Positions 1 through 6,466 of a stretch of 7,109 nt of DNA are shown piece after piece. Position numbers and translations under genes: made by a program. Position 1 is the first letter of the stretch, and the number at the start of each line of letters is the position of its first letter. The notes beneath the pieces are model-generated. The model did not search any database, had not been told where the DNA came from, and saw only the letters and a list, made by a program, of their open reading frames with translations. The DNA is from Gammaproteobacteria bacterium (GTDB lineage Bacteria; Pseudomonadota; Gammaproteobacteria; SZUA-229), in NCBI GenBank assembly GCA_029287815.1, contig JARFQK010000421.1, positions 1 through 7,109 on the forward strand, read 5' to 3'.

Positions 1-45
1 CGATGCCGTTTCCGCCTGTACCGTTTCTACGTTAAACTCTTTCAT
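1..45 (-). CDS. 5' end of an unidentified gene (first 15 codons only)
   Basis: An ATG at 45-43 on the minus strand opens a reading frame that stays open to the window edge, encoding MKEFNVETVQAETAS. A strong Shine-Dalgarno sequence, GGAGGA (57-52), lies six bases upstream of the ATG, which is better than any ribosome site in the operon that precedes it. The fragment is too short to assign a family, and I do not recognise the protein. It lies on the same strand as the glycosyltransferase operon but about 360 bp beyond it, behind two palindromic elements, and has its own possible promoter and structured leader. It is therefore probably a separate transcription unit. Confidence 0.6.
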   Translation of the reverse strand, partial: MKEFNVETVQAETAS

Positions 46-136
46 GACCTGTCCTCCTCAATAATGGCTCTGTGTATAGGATTTCCAACCTCAGCATAAC
101 CCACGCGCTTGAGGTTGGACAGGTCAAAACATTATG
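46..136 (-). promoter_or_regulatory. Possible promoter and self-complementary 5' leader of the gene starting at 45
   Basis: Two perfect inverted repeats lie between the start codon and position 125. The outer pair is GACCTGTCC (46-54) with GGACAGGTC (117-125); its 46-54 arm directly abuts the ATG and covers part of the Shine-Dalgarno sequence. The inner pair is TCCAACCTCA (84-93) with TGAGGTTGGA (110-119). The two pairs share 117-119, so they compete for three bases. A -10-like CATAAT (136-131, minus strand) would place the transcript start near 124-125, exactly at the 5' arm of the outer stem. No good -35 box is present. The stems could form an RNA structure that masks the ribosome site, or they could be DNA operators. 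The repeats are seen directly; the function is inferred. Confidence 0.4.
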
Positions 137-159
137 TCTAGTCTTGGTTTGCGTAAGGT

Positions 160-231
160 CGTAGAGTGCGCCGTGCGCACCAAAACTTGGGACAAGATGG
201 ATAATTGCTGGTGCGCACGGCGCACCCTACG
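160..231. repeat. Nested palindromic intergenic repeat (REP/MITE-like)
   Basis: The arms at 160-182 and 209-231 are inverted copies matching at 22 of 23 bases, with the single mismatch at position 165 (A instead of G). Each arm is itself a hairpin: GTGCGC-CGT-GCGCAC at 166-180, and its mirror in the right arm. The element can therefore form either one long stem or two small hairpins around a 26-base spacer (183-208). The GTAGGGTGCGCC-type arm is a motif I know as an abundant dispersed repeat in several proteobacterial genomes, consistent with REP-type elements mobilised by RAYT transposases. No transposase is present here. Confidence 0.75.
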
Positions 232-246
232 GTCACTCTTGTTAGC

Positions 247-366
247 GCGTCATTGCGAGCGAAGCGAAGCAATCTTTCGAATCTTGCGGCGCTTTGGATT
301 CAGTGGTTCAACGAAAGCGCTAGATTCAGGAGATTGCCACGCCGCGGTCGCGGCTCGCAATGACGC
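247..366. repeat. 120-bp imperfect palindrome of the GTCATTGCGAGC family (MITE/REP-like)
   Basis: The outer arms GCGTCATTGCGAGC (247-260) and GCTCGCAATGACGC (353-366) are perfect inverted repeats of 14 bp. Further paired segments follow inward: GCAATCT (269-275) with AGATTGC (331-337), GAATCT (279-284) with AGATTC (322-327), and GCGCTTT (289-295) with AAAGCGC (314-320). The whole element can therefore fold as one long interrupted hairpin. Arms reading CGTCATTGCGAGCGAAGCGA are well known as dispersed intergenic repeats in many bacteria, and this copy also has the typical GAAGCGAAGC extension (261-270). It contains no coding sequence. It lies only 44 bases after the operon's last stop codon, so it may also stabilise the 3' end of that mRNA or act as a terminator. 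Confidence 0.8.
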
Positions 367-409
367 TCGTTTTTGACGGCTGATTGGACGAGGACGGGAT
401 TTGTAGCGA

Positions 410-1426
410 TCAGTCCTTTCTTTCGATGCTCAGTGTCTTCACGCACATCGCTGCGACATCATCGACCTCAGGTGGCCCATCCACCTTGGGCAAAGCCACC
501 TCATGAATGCGGTATCTCGGCCAATAGCGATACGGATCACCAAAGAAGATTCCTACGGTAGGTGTGTCCGATACAATGGCTAAATGTCTGATGCCGGTAT
601 CATTGGAGACAACAAGCTCGGCACCTTTGACCAGCGCAGTTGTCTGCTCGATGTCGTTGGCCGCAATAGATCCGGTGTTTTTTAGACCCTTGAGCGGTTC
701 GAGAATGTCGCGAGCGTATTCGCGTTCCCAGTCTTGAATGCCTTCGAGCATCAGATGATCACAATCAGGATATTCGGACGAGATGCGCCGCATCAGTTCA
801 GTGAAGTGTTGGGTTGGCCAGCACTTGAGTTTCGTCGATGCGCCTGAGAAATAAACGATATAAGGCCGCGCCCTGGTCAAGGCCCTGCCGGGCATGGCAT
901 ATACATGCGGGTACGGGGTTTTTACGCCAAAGATATGAAGCTGGTTCAGCATGTCGCATACTTCGAAATTCAAATCGCTGCGGCAAGTGGCCACATCGTA
1001 AATGAATCTGGCCTGCAGCGCACGGTATGGAAATCCAATCTTGAGCCTGGCTTTGTTTAATAAGCAGATTTTGATGGATTTGTTCGAAGTTGCCAGATCG
1101 AAAATTAAATCCTGCGGACCCAGTTCTTTGAAACGCTTTATTGTCTGTCGCAATGTTTGCTGCTTACTGCTGCTTTCGACGACATGGATTCGATCAACGA
1201 GATCCATAGGACAACCACGTGCGTAGTTGCTGACGATGCTCAAAGTGATCTCGGCGTTGGGAAATGCTTTCCTCGCCTCAATTAGAAACGCCCGCGTCAG
1301 CACCATATCTCCCAATGCCGCATGCCGGATGACAGCGACTTTTTTGATCTCCTCGCGCGATAGCGTCTGGATGACCCGCCTTGCTCTTCGTGACGCCCAG
1401 ACGCCTTTTGAGAACCAGAACTTCAT
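410..1426 (-). CDS. GT9 heptosyltransferase-family glycosyltransferase
   Basis: This 338-residue cytoplasmic protein belongs to glycosyltransferase family 9, the family of ADP-heptose:LPS heptosyltransferases (WaaC, WaaF, WaaQ). The N-terminal Rossmann half carries IRHAALGDMVLT (33-44), with Asp40 in the place of the proposed catalytic base of WaaC. The C-terminal half carries FSGASTKLKCWP (193-204), matching the donor-phosphate Lys/WP segment, and SNDTGIRHLA (274-283), the family's nucleotide-sugar signature. Length is normal for the family. A short basic leader (1-28) precedes the fold and is consistent with membrane association. It is the last gene of the operon: its ATG overlaps the previous stop as ATGA, and no clear ribosome site is present, so translational coupling is likely. 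Donor and acceptor cannot be read from sequence; heptose is a guess from the family. Confidence 0.88.
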   Translation of the reverse strand: MKFWFSKGVWASRRARRVIQTLSREEIKKVAVIRHAALGDMVLTRAFLIEARKAFPNAEITLSIVSNYARGCPMDLVDRIHVVESSSKQQTLRQTIKRFKELGPQDLIFDLATSNKSIKICLLNKARLKIGFPYRALQARFIYDVATCRSDLNFEVCDMLNQLHIFGVKTPYPHVYAMPGRALTRARPYIVYFSGASTKLKCWPTQHFTELMRRISSEYPDCDHLMLEGIQDWEREYARDILEPLKGLKNTGSIAANDIEQTTALVKGAELVVSNDTGIRHLAIVSDTPTVGIFFGDPYRYWPRYRIHEVALPKVDGPPEVDDVAAMCVKTLSIERKD

Positions 1427-2559
1427 GTCTTAACTTCGGTCGTTGCCTGGCCGCGCGTTGTTTGCAGGATATGTTTTTCCAGGGCCTGGAAATGGTCGTC
1501 CGCATCGAAGCGCTCGTCTGCCTCAAGCTTCCCGGTCTCCGCGAGTTGTTCTTTGAAGTCTGGGTCAGTGTACAGGCGGCATATTTGCTGGTGAAGGCTC
1601 GAGGCCTCGCCTGACTCGAACAGCAGTCCAGTTTTTTCGTGTGTGATGATCTCTGGAACGCCGCCCCTGTTGCTGCCGATAACGGCGATACCGCAACGCA
1701 TCGCCTCCGGCAGCACCAATCCAAATGTCTCTTCCTCGGATGCCAACGTTACACAGTCACAAACTTGCATCAGCATTTGTGGTGCGGCGACGAAGTCCAT
1801 GAATGCCATGTTGGCCGATACACCAAGATTTTTCGCCAGCCGCTGTAGTTCGTCACGATAACCTGGTTTCATTTCGTGGCCGACAATCAGCGCTTTGAGC
1901 TGCGGTGCATCGTCGCTGTCCATTGCCAGCGCCTCGATCAGCAGATGCTGGCCTTTGCCATGCTCCAGTCTCCCGAACAGGCCTATGACAAAATCATCCG
2001 CATCAAACCCCAGTTGATCGCGTTGGTGGCGGATTGCATCGGCTGTCAGCCATGTGCTTGGCGGCGTTACGCCATAGTAGAGCGTCGTGACTTGGGCATC
2101 ATCCACCGGAACAAAACGTTTGGCCTCGCGTTCGAGTTGCCGAGTGATTGTCAGCATCAGGTCCATTTCGGCGTACATGAAACGGTGGTACCAGTCGTTC
2201 TTATAGCGCGTGATTGTCATTTGCCGAGTGTATACCAGAGCCGGCTTGCTGACGGAAAGCTTCTTGGCCAAGGCCGCGAGCGCCAGATCGTTGCCCCAGT
2301 GCATATGCACGACATCGATGTGTTCGCTGTCGATAATGCGGGCAAGTCTGCGAGCATTGATCAGCGGAAGGTGTTTCGATGATTTTGCCAGGGTATGAAC
2401 AGCGGTGTCCGCATGCTCGCGGAAATATTCGCGCAGTTTACCGGTGTCTGTGACAACCGCGACGACATGTTGATTTTGTGCCAGCGCATTGGCACATCGA
2501 AACATATAAAGTTCGAGTCCGCCCAATCCTGGAGAAAGGCATAACTCCAAAATTTTCAT
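1423..2559 (-). CDS. GT4 family glycosyltransferase
   Basis: This 378-residue protein is a retaining GT-B glycosyltransferase of the GT4 type. The N-terminal acceptor domain begins with MKILELCLSPGLGGLE, including the glycine-rich GGLE loop (13-16), and continues with a DVVHMHW strand (82-88). The C-terminal donor domain has GLFGRLEHGKG (193-203), whose Arg197 and Lys202 match the diphosphate-binding pair, then the EX7E motif Glu277-Glu285 in EETFGLVLPE, and NRGGVPEII (297-305). Length is typical. Such enzymes transfer hexoses, uronic acids or xylose from nucleotide sugars onto LPS cores or lipid carriers in the cytoplasm. As the only GT4 enzyme beside a UDP-xylose synthase it is one candidate xylosyltransferase, which is inference. 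It overlaps both neighbours by 4 bp, and the ribosome site is weak. Confidence 0.9.
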   Translation of the reverse strand: MKILELCLSPGLGGLELYMFRCANALAQNQHVVAVVTDTGKLREYFREHADTAVHTLAKSSKHLPLINARRLARIIDSEHIDVVHMHWGNDLALAALAKKLSVSKPALVYTRQMTITRYKNDWYHRFMYAEMDLMLTITRQLEREAKRFVPVDDAQVTTLYYGVTPPSTWLTADAIRHQRDQLGFDADDFVIGLFGRLEHGKGQHLLIEALAMDSDDAPQLKALIVGHEMKPGYRDELQRLAKNLGVSANMAFMDFVAAPQMLMQVCDCVTLASEEETFGLVLPEAMRCGIAVIGSNRGGVPEIITHEKTGLLFESGEASSLHQQICRLYTDPDFKEQLAETGKLEADERFDADDHFQALEKHILQTTRGQATTEVKT

Positions 2560-3329
2560 CGCTGCGGATGCCCGTTGCCGAGCTGCTTGCGTTTGATCAA
2601 GGCCTTGCTGTATTTGACGTAGACGTGCATATAAGACAACACTGAGACCGTCAGGCCAGCGAAGCCGTCCATAAAACCGCGTTTGAGAAAATATAGCTTG
2701 ATGAAGATCCAGGTTGCATGGGTAAGCGGACTCAAAAGGTTGAAGCTTTTGTTCTTTCGGATTAACTCTTCAGCACCAATTTCGGTAAATTTGTCTATGG
2801 TTTGCAGGTGATCGGAAATGTTATCGAACGAATAGTGATAGATGTCACCTTTTAGGCGCTGAATATTATCGCCTCGCGTGATGATGTGGTCATGTGGATT
2901 GGTGCCACCCCAGTAGGCTGTGCCTTTATTGAACAGCCGCGTTTTGATATCGGGGTACCAGCAGTGGTTGAGCCAACGATAAACGTAGAATGTTTTGCGC
3001 GACATGCAATAGGCATCGGCGTCATCGAGCCTGTCTTTGATGGCCAGTATCGATCGCTGCAGTTCTTTGGACAAGCGCTCGTCACAGTCCAGGCTGATGA
3101 TCCAGTCATGGCTGGCTTTTTCAACGGCTAGATTCTTTTGTTCGATGTGGCCGAGGAATGGCTGCTTTACGATCTTGTCGGTGTATTTTCTTGTGATCTC
3201 GACGGTTCTGTCCGTGCTGTTCGAGTCGACAACTACTATTTCGTCGACCACTGGCAGCAGGCTCTTCAAGCAGTCCTCGATTTTGTCCTCTTCATTGAAA
3301 GAGATAATACAGGCACTGATTTTGGGCAT
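2556..3329 (-). CDS. GT2 family glycosyltransferase, KdtX/WaaE-like
   Basis: This is a 257-residue inverting GT-A enzyme of family 2. It starts with the canonical beta strand ISACIISFNEE (4-14), followed by VVVDSNSTDRT (32-42), which contributes to nucleotide binding, and the DxD-like DCDE (81-84) that holds the metal and donor. HDHII (146-150) and a hydrophobic C-terminal stretch (about 203-236) suggest contact with the membrane. Overall form and order match the KdtX/WaaE group, which adds glucose or related sugars to the LPS inner core. I chose the ATG at 3329 because the family fold begins at once there, a GGGA ribosome site lies five bases upstream, and the upstream ATG at 3401 would add 24 low-complexity residues that overlap the decarboxylase gene. 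With this start it follows that gene by 22 bp. The donor sugar is unknown. Confidence 0.88.
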   Translation of the reverse strand: MPKISACIISFNEEDKIEDCLKSLLPVVDEIVVVDSNSTDRTVEITRKYTDKIVKQPFLGHIEQKNLAVEKASHDWIISLDCDERLSKELQRSILAIKDRLDDADAYCMSRKTFYVYRWLNHCWYPDIKTRLFNKGTAYWGGTNPHDHIITRGDNIQRLKGDIYHYSFDNISDHLQTIDKFTEIGAEELIRKNKSFNLLSPLTHATWIFIKLYFLKRGFMDGFAGLTVSVLSYMHVYVKYSKALIKRKQLGNGHPQR

Positions 3330-3351
3330 GGCCTTTCCCGAGCTGGATGTG

Positions 3352-4293
3352 CTAGCCGATGACACTCTGGAAATAATCGATGGTTTTGGCCAAGCCCTCA
3401 TCCAGCTTGATCACGGGTTCCCAGCCCAGTTCCTGCTTGGCCAGGCTGATATCGGGCTGGCGCTGCGTCGGGTCATCTTCCGGCAGTGGCTGATTGATCA
3501 ATTCCGAGGACGAGCCGGTCATCTGCAGCGTTTTCTCGGCGAGCTCCCGTATTGTGAATTCGCCGGGGTTGCCGAGGTTGACCGGGCCAATGAAGTCGTC
3601 GTCGCTGTTCATCAGGCGTACGAAGGCATCGACCATTTCTTCTACATAACAGAAGGAGCGCGTTTGCTGGCCATCACCGTAGATCGTTATTGGTTCTCCC
3701 CTCAAGGCCTGTACGATAAAATTGGAGACGACGCGGCCGTCATTGGCGTGCATCTTCGGTCCATAAGTGTTGAAGATACGCGCGATTTTGATGCGTAAGT
3801 TGTGCTGGCGGTGATAGTCCAGGAACAAAGTCTCAGCACAACGTTTTCCCTCGTCGTAACAGGAGCGAATACCGATCGGATTGACACGGCCCCAGTAGCT
3901 CTCGACTTGTGGATGCACTTCTGGATCACCATAGACTTCGCTGGTCGATGCCTGCAGTATCTTTGCACCGGTACGTTTGGCCAGGCCGAGCATGTTGATC
4001 GCGCCGTGCACGCAGGTTTTTGTGGTCTGAACCGGGTCATGCTGATAATGGATCGGTGAGGCCGGGCAAGCAAGATTGTAGATCTCGTCGATCTCGATGT
4101 AGAGCGGTACCGTGACATCATGTCTGAGCAACTCGAAGCGCGGATTCGGCGTCAACTGCAGAATGTTCTGTTTGGTCCCGGTGAAAAAGTTGTCGAGGCA
4201 AATTACCTCATGGCCTTCGTTGAGCAGGCGTTCGCACAGATGTGAACCCAAAAAACCGCCACCTCCGGTCACCAGAATCTTCTTCTCAATCAT
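3352..4293 (-). CDS. uxs: UDP-glucuronate decarboxylase (UDP-xylose synthase)
   Basis: This 313-residue extended short-chain dehydrogenase converts UDP-glucuronate to UDP-xylose with NAD+ recycled in the active site (EC 4.1.1.35). The N-terminal GGGGFLG (10-16) is the NAD-binding turn. STSEVYGDP (116-124) supplies the Thr/Ser/Glu active-site residues, and SCYDEGK (144-150) holds the catalytic Tyr146 and Lys150. ESYWGRVNPIG (131-141), HANDGRVVSNF (182-192) and QTRSFCYVEEM (210-220) are specific to UXS enzymes and argue against a dTDP-glucose dehydratase or epimerase. Length is that of soluble bacterial UXS, without the N-terminal membrane anchor of animal forms. Its start overlaps the end of the LtaS-like gene by 8 bp. 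It depends on UDP-glucuronate made elsewhere, since no UDP-glucose dehydrogenase is present in the window. The product probably feeds the glycosyltransferases downstream. Confidence 0.95.
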   Translation of the reverse strand: MIEKKILVTGGGGFLGSHLCERLLNEGHEVICLDNFFTGTKQNILQLTPNPRFELLRHDVTVPLYIEIDEIYNLACPASPIHYQHDPVQTTKTCVHGAINMLGLAKRTGAKILQASTSEVYGDPEVHPQVESYWGRVNPIGIRSCYDEGKRCAETLFLDYHRQHNLRIKIARIFNTYGPKMHANDGRVVSNFIVQALRGEPITIYGDGQQTRSFCYVEEMVDAFVRLMNSDDDFIGPVNLGNPGEFTIRELAEKTLQMTGSSSELINQPLPEDDPTQRQPDISLAKQELGWEPVIKLDEGLAKTIDYFQSVIG

Positions 4294-6367
4294 AATCGGC
4301 TGCCTTGTTTATAGATTGTTCGTTCGGTTTTCTTTGTGCCGTGCGCTGGATAGCATCGGGCTTGTTGTTTTCTCTCATGTACTGAATCGTATCGCGCATC
4401 GCTGCTGTGTATTCTGCCAGGATTTGCGTCATCTCGGGGTATTGCGTCGCAACATTCACACGCGGCGTATCCGAGTCCAGAACATGCAAGCTGGCGTTGG
4501 TGCCATCAAAATTCATCATGAAATAGTGCTGGTCAGAAAGCAGCCCAATGACGCGCCCGCCGCCGTGCTCGATAGTGAACGCATAGCGATTCTGATCGAG
4601 ACGCTCATCCAGCAGATTCCGCCCCAGCGTACTGTTGACGTAGTTGGTTTGCGTCAGCGCGGCAATGGTCGGCAAGACATCCACCTGACTGGCAACTTTG
4701 TCGAATACTCGCGGCTGATCGATTATACCTTTTCCGTACATGACCAGGGGTACCCGCAGGCCTGACAGGCGCAGCTGCTCTTCGGATTTTCGCGTGTGCC
4801 TTCCAGTAGGCGCATGGATGCCGTGATCACCGAAGAAAACAAACAGGGTATTGTCGTAATAGGGCTCCTCGGCGGCCAGCTTCATGAAATGCCCGATGCT
4901 ATGGTCCATAAAACGAAACGAGTTGAACTCCTCGAGCGAGTTGAAACCGTAGTCGGTTACTTCAAGCTCGAGATCATCGGGTTTGAGGGTTTCGAAACCT
5001 GCATTGTCTTCCGGGATCGTATACGGCCGGTGGTTGCCCGAGGTCTGAATGATCGCGAAAAACGGGCCGTCGACATTTCGCAGGATCTGGTGCGCTTCTC
5101 GGAACAAACTCAGGTCGGAGATACCCCATACATCGACCCGCGGCGAGCTGTAGCTGCCTTCTTCAAAGATTTCCAGGTCTGGTATATTTGCTGAGAGCAG
5201 GCCGCGAATGTTGGCCCAGCTGGCGCTGCCGCCAAGGAAGTAGAGGGTGCTGTAATCGTTGAATGCATTCATAATCGTATGCTGTTCGACGATCAATGGA
5301 TTACGGCTCGAAGTCTTGTTGAGTTCGATATCCGGTATTCCAGTGATAAACGTCCAAATCGAGCGCGCGGTCCCCGTTTGCGTCACATAGAAATTTGGAA
5401 AGAAATAGCCTTGTTCAGCCAGCTGGTCGAGGTGCGGGGTCGGATCTAGCGGGTTGCCACCGAGCCCGGACTTGTAGGATGCGAAAGACTCGAGAATCAC
5501 TACTACCACATTTGGCGCTGAGTTTGCCGGGTCGGTCTCGAACCCGTGGTTTCTGACATAGTTCAGTTTTTCCAGGTCAGGCTGATCGATGCCGAGGTAA
5601 TCCACCATCAGCGGGTAGGCGGCGTGCGCCGCGGATAAATTGAAGGTCTCCTCCTTGTTTTTTAGGGTGTTGAAGAAATACAGGATCGGGTTCGTCGCCA
5701 GTTGGCCGGTGAAAGCGTGGGTGCTGAAGAACGCATCACTCCAGCGCAGCGGGTACCATGACACCTTTCCATAAAGACCAAACAACACGACGAAAAGCGT
5801 AACCATCACAACCGCTGTTCTTTGGTACCAGCGAGCGTACTGACCTGGGATGGGTTCGATGTAACCCGTGGCAAACTTGAACAAGCGGAGGCTGATATAG
5901 ACCAGCATCAACATGATCAGGCTGGCGGTTATGACCGGATAGGTCTCCCAGACCATTGTGGCTGATATCTGAAGATTCTCCACAAAGCGCAGGGCGGTTG
6001 CGTTCAGTCTCTGTTCGAGGTAGGCATAGTGGCCGAAATCCGTTGCCAGAATAGCCAGCAGGCCCAGCACGACAATACCGCAATAGGCATACCAGAATCG
6101 CCGACCACGGTCGCTGTATACCGGGTGCAATGGTCCGATCCAGCCAATGACCAGAATCGGTATTGCCAACCCTAGCGAAACTTGTAAATCATATTTGAGT
6201 CCTAAATAGAATGCACGCCATAGATCACTGTCCGATACCGGATCCAGCGGGTTGTTGAACCGTAACCAGAATACAATCCTCGCTACGGTTTGCACGAGCA
6301 AGAACAGAACAATGGCCTTGATCGTGTACAGCTGCAGTCTGGGGAAGAATCTAGTGAGCGATTTCAT
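4286..6367 (-). CDS. LtaS-like inner-membrane phosphoglycerol transferase (sulfatase superfamily)
   Basis: This 693-residue protein has five predicted membrane helices (about 15-35, 60-78, 93-110, 144-163, 184-202), then a periplasmic alkaline-phosphatase/sulfatase-type domain (about 285-575). That is the layout of lipoteichoic acid synthase and Gram-negative MdoB-like enzymes. Visible metal and catalytic positions are Glu293 in VVVVILESFAS, a threonine nucleophile most likely Thr333 in TQTGTARS (329-336), His446 in SGNHRPY, and Asp514-His515 in FFGDHG. Known relatives move glycerol-phosphate from phosphatidylglycerol to glycans or lipids; phosphoethanolamine transfer cannot be excluded. A hydrophilic tail (about 640-693) extends past the domain. 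The start at 6367 is fixed by an in-frame TGA 12 bases upstream, but no good ribosome site is seen. It is the first gene of the operon, and its last codons overlap the decarboxylase start. Confidence 0.88.
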   Translation of the reverse strand: MKSLTRFFPRLQLYTIKAIVLFLLVQTVARIVFWLRFNNPLDPVSDSDLWRAFYLGLKYDLQVSLGLAIPILVIGWIGPLHPVYSDRGRRFWYAYCGIVVLGLLAILATDFGHYAYLEQRLNATALRFVENLQISATMVWETYPVITASLIMLMLVYISLRLFKFATGYIEPIPGQYARWYQRTAVVMVTLFVVLFGLYGKVSWYPLRWSDAFFSTHAFTGQLATNPILYFFNTLKNKEETFNLSAAHAAYPLMVDYLGIDQPDLEKLNYVRNHGFETDPANSAPNVVVVILESFASYKSGLGGNPLDPTPHLDQLAEQGYFFPNFYVTQTGTARSIWTFITGIPDIELNKTSSRNPLIVEQHTIMNAFNDYSTLYFLGGSASWANIRGLLSANIPDLEIFEEGSYSSPRVDVWGISDLSLFREAHQILRNVDGPFFAIIQTSGNHRPYTIPEDNAGFETLKPDDLELEVTDYGFNSLEEFNSFRFMDHSIGHFMKLAAEEPYYDNTLFVFFGDHGIHAPTGRHTRKSEEQLRLSGLRVPLVMYGKGIIDQPRVFDKVASQVDVLPTIAALTQTNYVNSTLGRNLLDERLDQNRYAFTIEHGGGRVIGLLSDQHYFMMNFDGTNASLHVLDSDTPRVNVATQYPEMTQILAEYTAAMRDTIQYMRENNKPDAIQRTAQRKPNEQSINKAADYD

Positions 6368-6401
6368 CGACGTGAGTCAAACTGTATTGAGCAGGTGTGG
6401 G

Positions 6402-6440
6402 GCATTCCTAGTGGCTGGGTAGTGTATCATAATGGCCAAT
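6402..6440. promoter_or_regulatory. Weak candidate divergent promoter region
   Basis: The operon and the phosphoesterase gene diverge from a gap of about 100 bases. Overlapping -10-like hexamers face opposite ways: TATGAT on the minus strand (6431-6426, 5 of 6 consensus bases) and CATAAT on the plus strand (6428-6433). On the plus strand TTCCTA (6405-6410) sits 17 bases upstream as a poor -35. The minus-strand -35 position (6454-6449, CACAAC) is poor as well. If correct, the operon has a leader of about 50 bases, and the two promoters would compete for polymerase. No clear operator is visible. Confidence 0.25.
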
Positions 6441-6466
6441 AACGCAGTGTTGTGTGCTACAAAGCT

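Larger units (their letters stand above)
46..409. other. Intergenic region holding a leader and two palindromic repeats, no gene
   Basis: These 364 bases separate the end of the glycosyltransferase operon from the next gene on the same strand. They contain the leader of the gene at 45 (46-136), a nested palindrome (160-231) and a longer imperfect palindrome (247-366). Short open frames across the region consist mostly of repeat sequence and have no ribosome site or family resemblance, so I do not call genes. No classical rho-independent terminator (GC stem followed by a T run) is visible just after the operon's last stop; 367-409 shows nothing recognisable. The palindromes may serve as the transcription barrier. 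Confidence 0.7.

Noticed and set aside
160..366. CRISPR-like repeats
   Set aside because: The repeats are inverted rather than direct, belong to two different families, and have no regular spacers.
134..376. 80-residue plus-strand open frame in the intergenic region
   Set aside because: It is made almost entirely of the two palindromic repeats, has no ribosome site and resembles no family; such repeats often leave open frames by chance.
1876..2382. 168-residue plus-strand open frame opposite the GT4 gene
   Set aside because: It lies wholly antisense to a confident glycosyltransferase; the protein is rich in Cys, His and Gln in no recognisable pattern.
3330..3401. Longer GT2 protein starting at ATG 3401
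   Set aside because: The extra 24 residues are low-complexity, overlap the end of the decarboxylase gene and precede the canonical GT2 first strand; ATG 3329 has a better ribosome site.
3037..3798. 253-residue plus-strand open frame opposite the GT2 and decarboxylase genes
   Set aside because: It is antisense to two genes with clear family motifs, spans their junction, and its translation shows no domain or ribosome site.
4112..4765. 217-residue plus-strand open frame opposite the decarboxylase start and LtaS-like 3' end
   Set aside because: It is a shadow of two real genes, with no motif and no ribosome site.
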